This document shows positions 12,333-24,925 of a DNA stretch of 64,000 nt, piece by piece. The stretch spans positions 152,949,889 to 153,013,888 of the forward strand of contig CANTUZ010000002.1 in NCBI GenBank assembly GCA_947846985.1, in the 5' to 3' direction. The translations under genes and the position numbers were made by a program. Position 1 is the stretch's first letter. Each line of letters begins with the position of its first letter. The notes below the pieces were generated by a model that saw nothing but the letters and a program-made list of their open reading frames with translations, did not search any database and was not told the DNA's origin. Source of the DNA: Fratercula arctica. Its lineage: Eukaryota > Chordata > Aves > Charadriiformes > Alcidae.

Positions 12333-15012
12333 CTGAAATGCATACAGATAACAAAACATTAGCAGTGTCTCATTGCTGCCTATTTAATTATTGCCAAAAA
12401 CATTTAGGCTTATAAAGAATACCACTGTGAACTTGTAGAGGCCACAAAAAAATATCCTCTTTTATATCTGAATTTATCCTTTTCCCTCCTTCATTTCTTA
12501 ATCCCTTCCTCGCTTTGTGTTAGCACTATGGACTTAGAGGCAGCCACACTAATTCCGTGCTGTGAATTGCACAGGACAGGTGCTATTTCAAAAGAGCACA
12601 GCCAACCCCCTTCTAGCTGATTTCCTCTGATGAGCCAATATTAAGCAGTCAAACATGAAAAACAAATCTAACATATATTATAGCGCACCCATTAGTGTAC
12701 AAATTACAGCCACTGCTATTTCCAAGGAACATGTATATTTTAAGAATGAGCATGCAGGACCTTCCTTTTATCTAGGATCCTGGCCAAACACTTTCCTGAA
12801 TTTCTCATCTGAGGAGCACGAGCATCCCTTGAAACAGAAAATCACAGCTTCTTGGAAATCAGACTGGTCTGGAGTTCTTGGGCAAGTGGGAAAGAGGGAA
12901 AAGAAGAAGAAAAAAATCTCCCAAAAGAAACCCACCCAAAAAGTAAACAAAAAAATGAAAAGCCTTTCTGATACAGTGCTCCTCCAAGCAGGTCCCTTCC
13001 CGAGAGGTACACTAGCAATCTCGGAGATTCCACAATCCAAAGCGTCAACCCCACTAGCCCCATCTCCCTCCAGGTTTGGAAAGCACATACAGACCACATG
13101 TCTCTTCAAGTGGACAGCAAACGTGAGTTACAATTTTCCGAACACGTTTGTTCTACTTAAGGAGGCCCTAGAGCCCTGAACAGCTCAGGTCAGTACCAGA
13201 TTTCTGATGGGTTTATAGTCTGGTTGACCCAATTTAAGTGCAAGTAGGCCAGGGCTCTACAGGTAAAGAGCAACTGTGCCCTCTCCACAGTTACCTCGTA
13301 GTTCTGTTTCTGCACATCTTTTCTACCAATAACTGTGATTTCCTCTCCTGACTGGAACAGTCAGCCTCTCCGAGCAAAATCCTAAAGGAGGACCACCAAC
13401 TTCACTTTGTTTCAAGAGCTCCTTGCTATCCTCCAAAAACCCGGGAGACCTGCAGGAAAGCTGATCCTCGGCCAGAAAGACCACAGGACTGCTTAATTAG
13501 GTCAGATTTTATGCAAGTCTCACTCCAAATATACTCAAGATACGGCAGACATAACTGGCAGCGTAATAAATGGCCTACTGACAGCACAAAAGATTTGAAC
13601 ACAAAAAAAAAAAAAAAAAAAACCAGGCTGGAGAGGACCAACCAAATGCACAAGGACTCTCCACATGCCCAGGAGATTAAAGGGAGGGGGGAAAAAAACC
13701 CTAACAACTAGCTAGCAATAATCAGCCCTGCAACTAGATAACATCTTCTGGGCTTTTCTTTAACAGTGTTTGTGTTCTTCATTTTCCAAACTTGTGGGTC
13801 ATGCTGTTATTCGTGTACCATGTTGTTAATTATTAATTATATTGCTAATAACAAAGTTCCATTTCTCTAGTAACAAGAGCCAGGAAGACCTGGCTCCAGC
13901 TCAGATGACATCTGCTCTCCTTTATCAGAGCACACAGAAATGAAGCAGAGGCAAATAGCTCACATTTGCTAGAAACAGACAGCAAATCCTCGAACACAGG
14001 CTTTCAAGCTGCCTGCCTGCACGTTCCTGTAGCTAGAAAAATACTACATTGATTGAATGCAACACCACAGGACTGGGAAATAAACAAAACTTCCCAGAAG
14101 GCCTGTGTGTAAAGAGTACAAAGGGCTAGAAAAGTTCTCCATTTCTCTTCTTTCACTACTTCCTCTGCTTCTTCCACACTCACTCCATGTGACGTGATTG
14201 CTGGAGAAGAAAAAACCACATGCAAGTGTGGTACTTTAGGCACGGCAGTGGCAGAACAGCATATGACAGTTGTTCAGGGCAAATGAGCCTAAACCCTCAC
14301 TTCTTCAGGAACAGTTCACAACGCAACACAGAACTGCAAAATAAAGTGCCGATAACCATACCTCTTAGCACTGCTGCTGTGAAAAAAAAAAAACCATGCT
14401 GATGCTCTGAAGAGCACAGCGGAGACTGTGGTTCAGGGAGACTTGTGAAGAAATGGAGCTTGGATTCATATTAGCAAAAGCAAATTTTACAAGCAAATGA
14501 ATTCCAGCGATAGCAGAACTGGTCTGAGTGTGATACATACGGCACATTAAGTAATCCAGAATGCCATTTGCAACGGATACCCCAATAACGTAAATTTTAA
14601 TCATCACCAATAAGTGATCCAGCACAGGAATTCCCTTTGTTTTTAAGGCACTGTTAAGATTACCAAAGGCTCTTTAATATTCTACACTGTACTCTACACT
14701 AATAATGGACAACATAGGGCTAACTCCCAATGTCTGTTCTCTAAACAGCAATAAACTATCTTCTCAATTTTCCATTAGAAGCCATGAAATTTAGCTCATT
14801 TTATGTTTATTATGTACAGCTGGTGGTAGATTATGTTAAAACAGCAGTAGTAGTATGTGAAAAAGTACATACATGGGTGTTGACTATAAAATACGCACAA
14901 TTTTACTAGGACACGCTTAGCAAGTTATCCTAGCAGAAGCTGCATTTAACCTTTATGTTTGCACACACAAGGAATTGTAGGGGATCCTGACTGTGTGTAA
15001 CACAAAACTTAC
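12333..15012 (-). other. MTSS1: MTSS1 intron 2 (2,680 bp)
   Basis: The intron between exons 2 and 3 starts with GTAAGT and ends with CATTTCAG. It contains an A20 tract at 13603-13622 and an AT-rich stretch near 13820-13850. No other gene or clear transposon was recognised. A 174-codon plus-strand frame at 12655-13179 contains a lysine-rich low-complexity segment and is considered spurious. Confidence 0.9.
13603..13622 (+). repeat. A20 homopolymer
   Basis: An uninterrupted run of 20 A in MTSS1 intron 2, with no recognisable retroposed sequence upstream. Confidence 0.9.
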
Positions 15013-15074
15013 CGAAGCTGAGACTGCAGTTTCCCAGCTTTATTTATAAAATCTTCCCACACTGGGTAACTCCC
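15013..15074 (-). CDS. MTSS1: MTSS1 coding exon 2 (I-BAR domain, residues 25-45)
   Basis: This 62-bp exon on the minus strand encodes GSYPVWEDFINKAGKLQSQL plus the first two bases (CG) of the next arginine codon. It is preceded by a pyrimidine-rich tract and TTGCAG acceptor, and followed by a GTAAGT donor at 15012-15007. It joins exon 1 in phase 0 and leaves in phase 2, so MKGSYPVWED reads without a break across the junction, as in vertebrate MTSS1. The segment continues the first I-BAR helix, which forms part of the dimeric, membrane-binding surface. Intron 1 upstream is 16,168 bp. The exon is too short to show up as an open frame by itself; a minus-strand frame of 99 residues across it uses another phase and is not the protein. 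No disrupted residue is seen. Confidence 0.97.
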
Positions 15075-17311
15075 CTGCAAGAAAAACAAAACACAATAAT
15101 GAATACTTAATTTGAGCATTCTGGTTTTGATACTCCAGATCAAATGAAACTAGAAGTAAAACAATAACCAAGACTTCACTAAATCCTAATCCATTAACAC
15201 CAAAATATATTTTCCCAGCAAGTTGTCTCTCACATCCCTGGACACCAGTCCCAAGGAGACAAGACGTCAACTGGTTCTGAATCCAGATGAAACAGTAGGA
15301 CCTCTGAGGAGGCTTTACAGATTTTCCAATTAGAAACACTGGGGGAGAAAAGGGATTTTAACTGAAGCAGAGGAAAGAAACACCTTACTTCAGATGGGTA
15401 CAGCAAAACTAAACCTATCAGAAGCGGGGTGTTAGGATATTGCAACAACACGTACAGAGAAACTGCCAAAACCAAAGGCAGGATCTCAGTTGTTCTTCTC
15501 TACAAATGGATTCTCTGTGTCATTTCCAGGTTCCCATCCTCTTTTTAAAAAAAATAAAATTATTTTAAAAGCTTTTGCATAAAGGTCTGTGTTGACCAAG
15601 AGACCACCTCAAACGCTGTCTCACGGTAACTCAGCAATCGGGCACAGAAAAGGCACAGTGGCCATTAAGACAACAAACTTTCCCAACATCTATCATGTAA
15701 CTGCAAGATCTGCTTCCAAAACAGTCCCAAATGACCTTGGAGCTGATTTCTGAATTGAAGCTGATAAAGCAGCGTAGCATTGAGTGTATGCAAAGTTTTT
15801 AAGAAGGTTTAATTCTTCTTGACTTCAAGTTTCCTGTAAACCCTTTTCCCCCACTTTTAAAATTGTGTTAAAAGCACAGGTTTTCATTTAGAATATGGAC
15901 ACCAAGTATGCTTGCAAGTTCTGATCTTTTTAAAACAAAAAAAGTGATGATTTCTATAGTAAAAGTCATCCTTTTTAGACCAAAAAAAGGTTAACTTGCT
16001 CCCTGCAGAGCAAGCGCAAATTTTCTGTTAACAGCAAAAGCCGTATAGTAGGAAGAAATCTCAAAATTTCCCTTTGATTGGAGTCTAGAGAGTAAAATAA
16101 AATATCCCCGCTTCCTTTAATAAAGGTATAAGACTTGCTGTTACCAGAGCAACGACACAATAAAACCCAGATAAGGCAGATCCTCAAGGCTAACATTACC
16201 CCGGCTCTGACTGGAAGAGGCTGCAAGCGAGTGGAGTTGCTTGTAGCAAACTCGATCCAGCCCGATAAACCTGTCTGCTTTTTGTAAGCAAAACAAAATC
16301 CATTGCCCACGCTGCCGTGAGAGGCCACGTCTTGTGCAGGGCAAAGACAGCTCCTTCCCCAAAAGCCGACAGCCAAATTCCAGCTCCTTCGTGCACCCCC
16401 CAAGGCATCTCCCAGACATTCACGCACCACAGGGGGATCCACTGGAATGAGACCTGGAGTTAAAAGCAAAGGCAAATTGCAAGCCTGCCTTTCGACTCTG
16501 GCCATGGTCGCAATTTAATGTTCTCTACTTATCGTATTTTGAAAAAGTACGCTGTTTTTGGAGAGGGGTCATGTGTGCGCCTCCCACACAGTCGGTGCAC
16601 AGCAGGGCTTGGGCAGTGCCATGATACACCCAGATGCAGAAGCTGCTGCCGTAAGGCCACTGTCAGGTGTACTAACTGGTACTCTACCTATTTTTCATCA
16701 AGGGTTGTGGGTTTTTTGCTAAAAGGAAAAAAAAGGAAAAAAAAAAAACCATCACCAAAAAAACCCAATGTAAAACAGGTGTTTATAAAACCTTGTTATA
16801 CCTACACACGAGGGAGCCAGGGGGAAATGCGGAAGCGGAAAAGAGAAACTAGCAGTTATCTGGGTGGCAAGACCTAGAACATAAAGTGCTTTGTGCTAAG
16901 TAAAAACTGTCAGACATTTTAAAAAAATTAAAGAAACCCACCAATTATTTGAAAGGGGGGGGGGAGAGGGAAGAAATAAATGCTATTTCCTTAAACCTAT
17001 TAGTCTTACTGAAATCCCCTACTCCGAACCTATCTGCGTGCCTTATATGCATTATGCATGGGTATGCCAGGAGCCCTGAAAGCCCTGACAATTAACAGCA
17101 GGGCCTAAGGCTTTACTGGATTCTTGAGCAAAACGCAAGCCGGCAAGCAGAGGATACCAAAGCAGCCTGATTATGTTTCCATCTCGGCAGTGTATTATCC
17201 AGCTAAACGTGCCTGATGGCATGCAGGAGACTGACACCAGCCTGGCGTTTAGCTGTTTCACAGGGAAGCTTAAGACACTCCTATCAAAACACAGCTCAGG
17301 AAGTAAACACC

Positions 17312-17332
17312 TTTTTTTTTTTTTTTTTTTTT
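17312..17332 (+). repeat. T21 homopolymer
   Basis: Run of 21 T in intron 1, equal to A21 on the MTSS1 sense strand. No adjacent SINE was recognised. Confidence 0.9.
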
Positions 17333-18589
17333 AAATTGGAATAGTCACCATGCATTTCCCTTTAAGCCAAGCCTACATAACTAAGCTTAACAGCTCACTT
17401 AAATACTTACTGTATTTGTTTGGTTGAAATCAATGCAATCGCTTCACCTGGGCACTCCTCCACTGGCCAAGAGCATCTGATCTCATTTTGAGCAGTAGGA
17501 AAATGCAGTGTTTTTTAAAAAAGCGTCCCTGAATTAATAACTTGGGTGGTGGGTTTTTGTTGGGGTTTTTTGTTTTGTTTGGGCTTTTTTTCAATTGTTG
17601 AAGAAAACCTTTCAGCAGTTTTGCACCAGTGACATAAATTCCTGCCTTATCTGCTCAGCTCGCGGTATCGTGATCTGTTTTCTGCCAACTCTGAAATCTC
17701 TCTAATAAACTCAGCTGAAAATTAAGAGGAGTTTATATTATCTGTGTTCCAATAGCATTTGCTTTCACTTTTCCCTGCTGAAGTCACATTGACAAGCTCG
17801 TCTCTCTCTCAGCAACACACAAGTCTTGCACGTAAAATCTGTCATCCCTTTTGAGCTTTTCCAAAACACACGTCCACCACCACATCCCTGCTGAAACCAA
17901 ACCCCCCCCCCCATGATTCCTACCTACAGCAGAAGTGCACAATGCCCACCACTTCACAGGACCTAATAACCGGGGGTTTATCCCACCTCCAGCACTTAGG
18001 AAGCATGAAGCCATTTAGTGATGCTCGTGGGCACAAACCAAGGAGGTGACAGCGGAATCAGGCTAGTGTTGTAAACACCCAAACTCGGTACCCTGGGGAG
18101 CAGCTCCTTCTCCAAGACCTCTTCAGGTGTCACCTTGAGCATGGCAGCCCCGCTGTCACTCCAAGTCTCTACCTCCATGTTTGCAATAATAGTTCCTTGC
18201 TTTTGTCAAAGCAGCCATCAAGAGAAATGGTAACAGCGGTAGAAACCACACACTGAGAGAGCCATAAAGCTTCATCCTTGATTTGACATGTATTACTTTC
18301 TCAATTTAAACACAAAGAAAACAGCAGGTGGAATCCAACGTCTTTGTGTAAGTGCTTTTGCGACATAAAGCCACTTTCGAAGAGTAATAACACAGTATTT
18401 TTAAATGCTGTCTCTCCCAGAGCCTCCTCTGCACCTTCTGTAATTTCCGATTTCAAGTGGCTGATGAAGGAAATCAATTTTCTCCCCTTTAAATGTCAGG
18501 GTTACTCAGGTCCTGGCATTATCGGTGAAAGCAGCAGGCTTCTTCCACCTCCGGCCCCTTTCGGAGAAGAGCCACTATAGGAATCTGGG

Positions 18590-18960
18590 TCACAAATCCT
18601 CTTTTTAGCTCCTCATGGGTTAAAATAGAAATCGGTTACAGCGCAGGTTTGTTTAAATGGTTTTCTTGACAGTCATTAATGGTTTAATCCGGGGACTATT
18701 TCCCCCAGAATAACTTTGTGCCCAACTATTTCTTCGCTGTCGGATGAAGAAATTTGACGTGTCCTCCATGAAATGGGTGTTTCACCATTACGGTGGGGCA
18801 CCCCGTGGCGCCGAGTCCCCTCAAGCTGCTCAGCACGGCCCAGCCCTCGGCTGCTCGCCTGCCGAGGGATGTCACCAGTAAGCCATAACATGCCATTATG
18901 CTACCCTATTGCTTAATTAGTCGGTTTATAGGTGATTAGTCACCTGATCCCAGGGCCCAG
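18590..18960. promoter_or_regulatory. Candidate intronic regulatory stretch
   Basis: Within MTSS1 intron 1, this block mixes CpG-containing words (CCCCGTGGCGCCGAG) with homeodomain-type cores (CATTAATGG, GCTTAATTAGTCGG, GTGATTAGTC) and lacks repeats. It reads unlike the surrounding decayed intron sequence. Function is inference only. Confidence 0.2.
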
Positions 18961-21497
18961 CTCCAGCTAATCTACGCCAAACACAGGCAGGGAAACACCT
19001 TTCCGCCTCCAGGCTGAAAAACAAAATGGTGCCTCGTGCCTGTTACCCATGTAGCCAGGCCGCAATTAGGGACATGAAACAACTTTCCCTCAGGGACAGG
19101 CACCGCAGCAAGTGTTTGAAAGGCACCAGGTTGAGCTGGCAAAACGCCTGCAAATGCCGGACACCAACACCCAGACCAGCCAGCGTCCCGCCAGACGGCG
19201 TCCTCCATGGCCACGGCTCCTGGGGACGGGTCCTCCATGCCTGCCGCTGGGGTGGGAAGGAGGGGGGGACATCACCTTCGTTCAGTGACATCCCATCTGA
19301 CATCCAGACCCATGGACGTGCGCAGATGCTTTTAATTTTTGTCTGTCTTTCTCACCATTCAAATCTATTTTAATTGGCAATAAATTTCATCTTCCCCAAT
19401 CAAGTCTGGTTTGCTCATGACAGGTTTGCTTACACCGGTAAGCGATTTCCTTGTCTTTGTCTCAACACACGAGCGTTTTAGCTAATTTTCTCCCCTGTCC
19501 CGCTGAGGAGAAGACTGGCTGGGTGGTCAGCTGGCCAAGGTCAGCCCACCACACCAGGGAAGAGCAGGCAACGATCACTAACAGGCGGCTCTGCGAGGAG
19601 CATTTAAACCCTGGATGGATGAAGAACTTCTTTTTGTGAGTGGGAACCAGCACAGCCACCCTACAACAAACACAACTCTACAAGGGATTTATTGAAGTTT
19701 GTTTTTCCCGTGCTTTCAGGCCAGCAATCCTGCAGTAGGAGTGAGAAGACAACCAGATGAGAAACTCAGCGATTTCTCAATAAAGGAAGGGTAGACTTGC
19801 AGCAAAGGACCACATTTACTGAAATTGTTATTGATTACATCTAACAGCAAGAATAGGAACCCAGATTGTTGTATTTATTTAAGATTACAACTGGAGTATC
19901 AGCAGTCTTAACAGTTTAAAACTGTTCTGTCACTCCTTCTGCTAAGAAGTTATGATTCTTCTTTTTCCATTAAGAGAAAAAGACACTTACTTCCTTTAAT
20001 AATTTATTTCCATGCACCCCAACTCCCATAGACAAGACACATCACATCTTCTAAAAACCCTTGACAGCATTCTTTTAAGTGCTTTCATTTACCAGAGAGG
20101 CTTTTCAGCCTTATTATCAGCTCTTGCTGGGACATCGAGTACAAAGGCAGCAGGAACAGTTTGGTATCTCGTTCACAGCAACAACCCATCTAAACTTTTG
20201 GGACAGGTGGGAAGAAACAGAGAGCTGTTCTACAGTGAAGCAAACTCCCGAATCTAATTTGGGCTCTTCCAGCTAAAGAGGTAGGAGAGAAAGGGACCAG
20301 TCAGGCAGTGCCTTGGTTTTATCTCACCAGTTATCAAAGCAAGAGCTGTATGCCTTCCAGAAGAGTAATGAACAATGACTATCTGCAGACTTCAATAAAA
20401 TGGGGGAAAAAAACACTACACGAGCTACAGCAGTTAGGACTTCTCCATCTCAGTGTAGTCGTTCAGCTACGGCCATCTAAAAAGCTGAGTCCCAGATATG
20501 TATCACTGTTATCGAGCTTCACACCCTAGTAACACATCCAAATGCCATACATCTACCTTTGGAATAAAAATTGTAACTTTGCTCCTGTATGTATCTTCCT
20601 ACCCCTCCAATGTAAATTATGCCAAAACCAAAAGGTTTTTTATATTGTTTTATCAGATATCAGCATCACTAGGATTATTATGAACGTCTGATTTCTGTGG
20701 CATTCAGTACACCAACTTCAAGTAGCAAAGAGACTTCATTGTGCTAGACACCACACAAAGTCACAGATGTTCCACACAAAGAATGGCCTGGATAAGCAAA
20801 TACAGTTTGCAAATAGACACTAGCACTTTTCCAAGGGGCCTTCAAAAGGCAAAACCAGGAAAAAGTTGGGAAGGGAAGGGGACAGGAAAACAATGACAGC
20901 CTGAAAAAAAAAAGGGGGGGTTCCGGCCACAGATGTCTCAACACATGGGAAGATGCAATGGTTGACAATCAGTTTCCCTTCCCAGCTCACATCTGGCACT
21001 GGAAGTTTTTCCTCTTTTCTAAAAGAATCAGCAGTCAACTGGGGAAAAGGGCACTTGGGCAGCCACAACTGCAAGAGTTACGAAGCGCTACCAAACACTA
21101 ATAGGTTCCTCTGTGCAATACACAGATTGAGCCAAGTCCATGACTCATTAATAGGATTGCCCAGTCCTTTAGTAAGCCACAAAAGCTCCTGCAACACACA
21201 AGTGGGCAGAGAACGAACATCGCCTTACACAAAGTTCATAATTGCTCTTCTCCATCCAAAAAATTCTGCTTGTTGGCTTTGCCTCTTTCTAGGTTGAAAA
21301 AATAAACAATTTAAGAGCCTGGCTCATGAAGCTTTCTAAGCTGCATCTATTTCCCAATCACTCACCAGAATAGTCTCAATCTTTCAATAGCCTGAAACAT
21401 AAATTTTGCTGGCAAAAAAGACCTCACTTTTTACAAAGATGCAGAGGTGTACACCCACAACTTCTTTGGTTTCATTTACCTCATTTCAAATATGCAG

Positions 21498-21740
21498 AAT
21501 CATAGAATGGTTTAGACTGTAAGGAACCTTTAAAGATCATCTAGTCCAACCTGCCTGCCATAGGCAGGGACATCTTTCACTAGATCAGGTTGCTCTAAGC
21601 CCTGCCCAAACTGAACACGAACACTTCCAATGATGGAGCATCCACAACTTCTGCGGGCAACCTGCTTCACTGCCTCACCACCCTGACTGTAAAAAAAATT
21701 CTTATGTCCAGTCTAAATCTACCCTCTATTTCTTAAATTC
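21498..21740 (-). mobile_element. CR1 LINE tail, diverged
   Basis: This begins AATCATAGAATGGTTTAGAC, followed by GATCATCTAGTCCAACCTGC and GGAGCATCCACAACTTCTG, the reverse complement of a CR1 3' end. It is about 240 bp, visibly more diverged than the 6526 and 59336 copies, and fades into unrelated sequence after ACCCTCTATTTCTTAAATTC. It lies in MTSS1 intron 1 in the sense orientation relative to the gene. Confidence 0.88.
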
Positions 21741-24700
21741 GAATCCAGAACTGAATCAACAAAGTCCCAATACTGATTTCAAGAGCATCCCATAGACTGA
21801 TGTTGTCCATCAGCTCTTTTCCAGTGGTGCAGGACAAGAAACAATCAGTTTTACTTGCAGCTGAGAAGGTTCAGGTTGGACAATCCATCCAACTATAAAA
21901 CCAGTTAACAGGCATCTCTGAAAGGTCAGGGAGCTTCCTTTCACTGGAACTCTTTAAGGAAGAGTACACATTTATATAGCGGTCTTCTAGGAAAGCATAA
22001 TACTCACACAAGGCAAAGAAAGGGACCACCTGACTGCAAATTCCCTTCTGTCTTTCTAAGATAAAGGCATTGCCGTGCACAGGGGAAGTCTGAGCTTAAC
22101 TCCAGCAGCAAAGGGGGCTCTCAACTCGTGCGGAATGCTTGCTGGGCCAGGAATGAAACGCCATCAACAGATAAAGACAAGACAGGAACTTCACGGGATT
22201 TCACAGGGAGAGCTGAACACACGCGTTACTGCATGGAAGAGACAGGTACAAACTCAGGGTCTGAGAGATTGTAGTGCATGCAAGTGAAAGTAAAAGCATG
22301 TCAAAGATCAGATTAAGATGTCATTTAACCTGTAACTACCCTTCAGGAAAGAAAGCAGGGATAATTAAAATCAAAGCCTTGTATCCATACATCTATTTCC
22401 ATTATTTCTGCTACTTGTTTAGGGAACGGCAGGGTTAGAAACGAGTTTCCCTAAGCATGCAGAGCATAAATAGGCATGCCAAGCTTTGCTTTCACAAGGT
22501 GATACATTATCACAACACTGCAAATTATGCAACAAGACACTACTGAAGACATCTCACACGCTATTAAAAAAACTGTCAACTAGATATTTCTTCTATGCAT
22601 CACAGAACCACTTGTTTAGTATTTTCAAAACTGTTTGGTTTTCAGTCTAAACAGAGCATTAGGACATTGAGAAAAACAGATAATGGCATAATATCTTGCT
22701 AAAGTCAAGACTAAATTCCAATCAGAAAAATCCAGGAAAGGGTACTCACCCCACTGGGAAAAAAAAACCCCACAGATACCAGTTATTTCTACATTCCCAA
22801 GACCACCTGAAGAACTCTAAAGAATGCCCAGTTCCCCGAGCACTGAAAGGCAACACTTCTTAGCAAGAACACAGGTATTTATTAGACCTTACTAACCATT
22901 TAAAGGGGGAGGGAACCTAAGTCTGGTACCATTCTGTTGTTAAGAGTTTTAGAGTCTTTAATTTGTATTATAATAAAGCCTGCACTGCGCTAGCCCATAT
23001 TTAAACATTGCCAGTGGAGGATACCAGTTGCCCCATGGCTGTGGCTTCAATCTGTAGAACAGCAAGGACCTGTGAAAACTCATCCCCCTCGGTTGCTGCA
23101 TGGCATCCTGGCTTACAACCCAACTCGTGGTCCCTACTGACATAGCAAGGAGGCCCACGTCAAATCTCTACCGTCCACAGCCCAGTTTCATAGTTTGTAA
23201 GATGAAGAAACTCAGCTCCAAAGCAGCCACTTCGTGGTTCAAATCCAAGATTGAGTAATTAGCAAACAAAAGTTATACTCATGCTGTGAGAAAATACATC
23301 ACGCATAAACATACGGTCTCTCCCTCTCTAAACACAGGAAGTTATTCACAAGGAGGGGGGGGGGAAACAACTAGCCACAGCTTCTAGAGACCTTTTATCC
23401 CATGTTACATTAAAAAAGCTGGACATTAAGTAGTCTTCCAGAGGAAGCATTTAGTTCCACATTCTTCCCTGCAGGTCTAAACACGTTCGCAAGCCTGAAT
23501 AGCAGATTTCTCCTCAGAGACTCATCAATACCGCCTTTCATCCACTCAATCATTTAAGCGGCCACTGTGCATACTCTGCAGCTATTTTATAAACCCACAG
23601 TATTTCAGCTGGATCAAAACAAAGATAATTAAAATATCAGGAGGCACTCATTCAAGTTAATGTCTACAGAGGACAGCCTCAAGCCAACAGCTCCATGCTG
23701 GTAACGCTACCAACACCACTGTGGTCCCATCACTTCTTCCCAAGCAAGGAGAAACTTTCATTTCTGAGCATTTAATGTTTCTCTCAACACAATCTCCATG
23801 ACACAAGCAGTCAAAGCAATCTCCAGCACCCAAGAAGTGGCAGTATCTGTTGCCAAAGTTCTGACAAGCATCTGAGTTGACTACAGAAGCGCCTCATTGG
23901 GAAAAAGGCAGCAGCCAGGTAGCGAAGTTTGTAATGCTTTATGAACTTTGGCTCTTGCCAGACAGTGAAGTGCCAACTACACTTGTCCCAGGCTACTATC
24001 TCTCCATTTCACTCATGAGAAGAGAAACAATCCCTTTCAAGTCCAAGTTAGACACTTGCTTTGCTCATGGACAATGAGCAACCACGAGGTTTCCTCATGG
24101 ACAATTTTGTTCAGAGGCATCTCATTACAAATAATGCTTTATTAACAAAAAATCCCAAATTAAGCCACTACACAAAGGGCTTCAGAGACACTACAAAGCG
24201 TGCATGTGACTTATGTAGCAAAGAAAAAAAAAAAAAAATCTCATGAGCGAGTGGGAAGCATGGTGGCAGTTTATGTGGACGAAAAAACAGGAACAAACGT
24301 GAGCTTTTTTGTACCATGAACCAAATCTCTCTAATTACACAGTCATTGCTAGCATTGTACACACCAACACAAGTTCATTCCTGCAAGTGTTCTTTTTAAA
24401 AATATCCAAGGTGAATCGTTAAATGATGCAGCTAGCATCCTAGAATTAAAATGACCTACACAACACTTATGGTTGTTGAGCAGAGGAGTGAAAAAACACA
24501 GAGCTCACGCAGCCTCACAAGACAGATGGCCAAATTCTTCATGATCTACCAGCCTATGGTTAAGACGCTCCAGTCAGACTTCTCCACTAAGAAACTGAGG
24601 TGTCCTGTAATCTCAGTTACAGAAGAGGAGTTCAAGACACTTGTGTTGAGAGTTGATCAGTCATTTGTAGACGTCATCTCTTCTGCCTGCAAACACTGGG

Positions 24701-24870
24701 CTACCACGGGGAAGGGGGGGGAACAGCAATACATCTTAAGCAGGAACAACAAAGTGGTGCGTATGTGTGGACAGAAATATGTATTATATTGGAAGTTTAA
24801 AAACCACCCCCTCATTAACTCCATGCCCTAGATGCACTCAATTCCTTCTTGTCCTAGGGGAAAGGAGTAG

Positions 24871-24925
24871 AAGTCTCTGAACCTGCAGCCATAGCTCACC
24901 CTTCTGTAAAATGGGAGCCATTCTT
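24871..24925 (+). mobile_element. Possible MIR SINE fragment
   Basis: AGTCTCTGAACCTGCAGCC followed by CTTCTGTAAAATGGGAGCC resembles the MIR 3' core (CTCTGAGCCTCAGTTTCCTC then ATCTGTAAAATGGGG). It is short and diverged and lies in MTSS1 intron 1. Confidence 0.4.

Noticed and set aside
15975..16505. 176-codon minus-strand frame upstream of MTSS1 exon 2, considered as an alternative first exon
   Set aside because: It is in the right strand, but the peptide resembles no known MTSS1 isoform and I could not identify a donor site that would join exon 2 in phase 0 with confidence.
24451..24831. 126-codon plus-strand frame in intron 1
   Set aside because: Antisense to MTSS1, with no recognised domain; considered chance.
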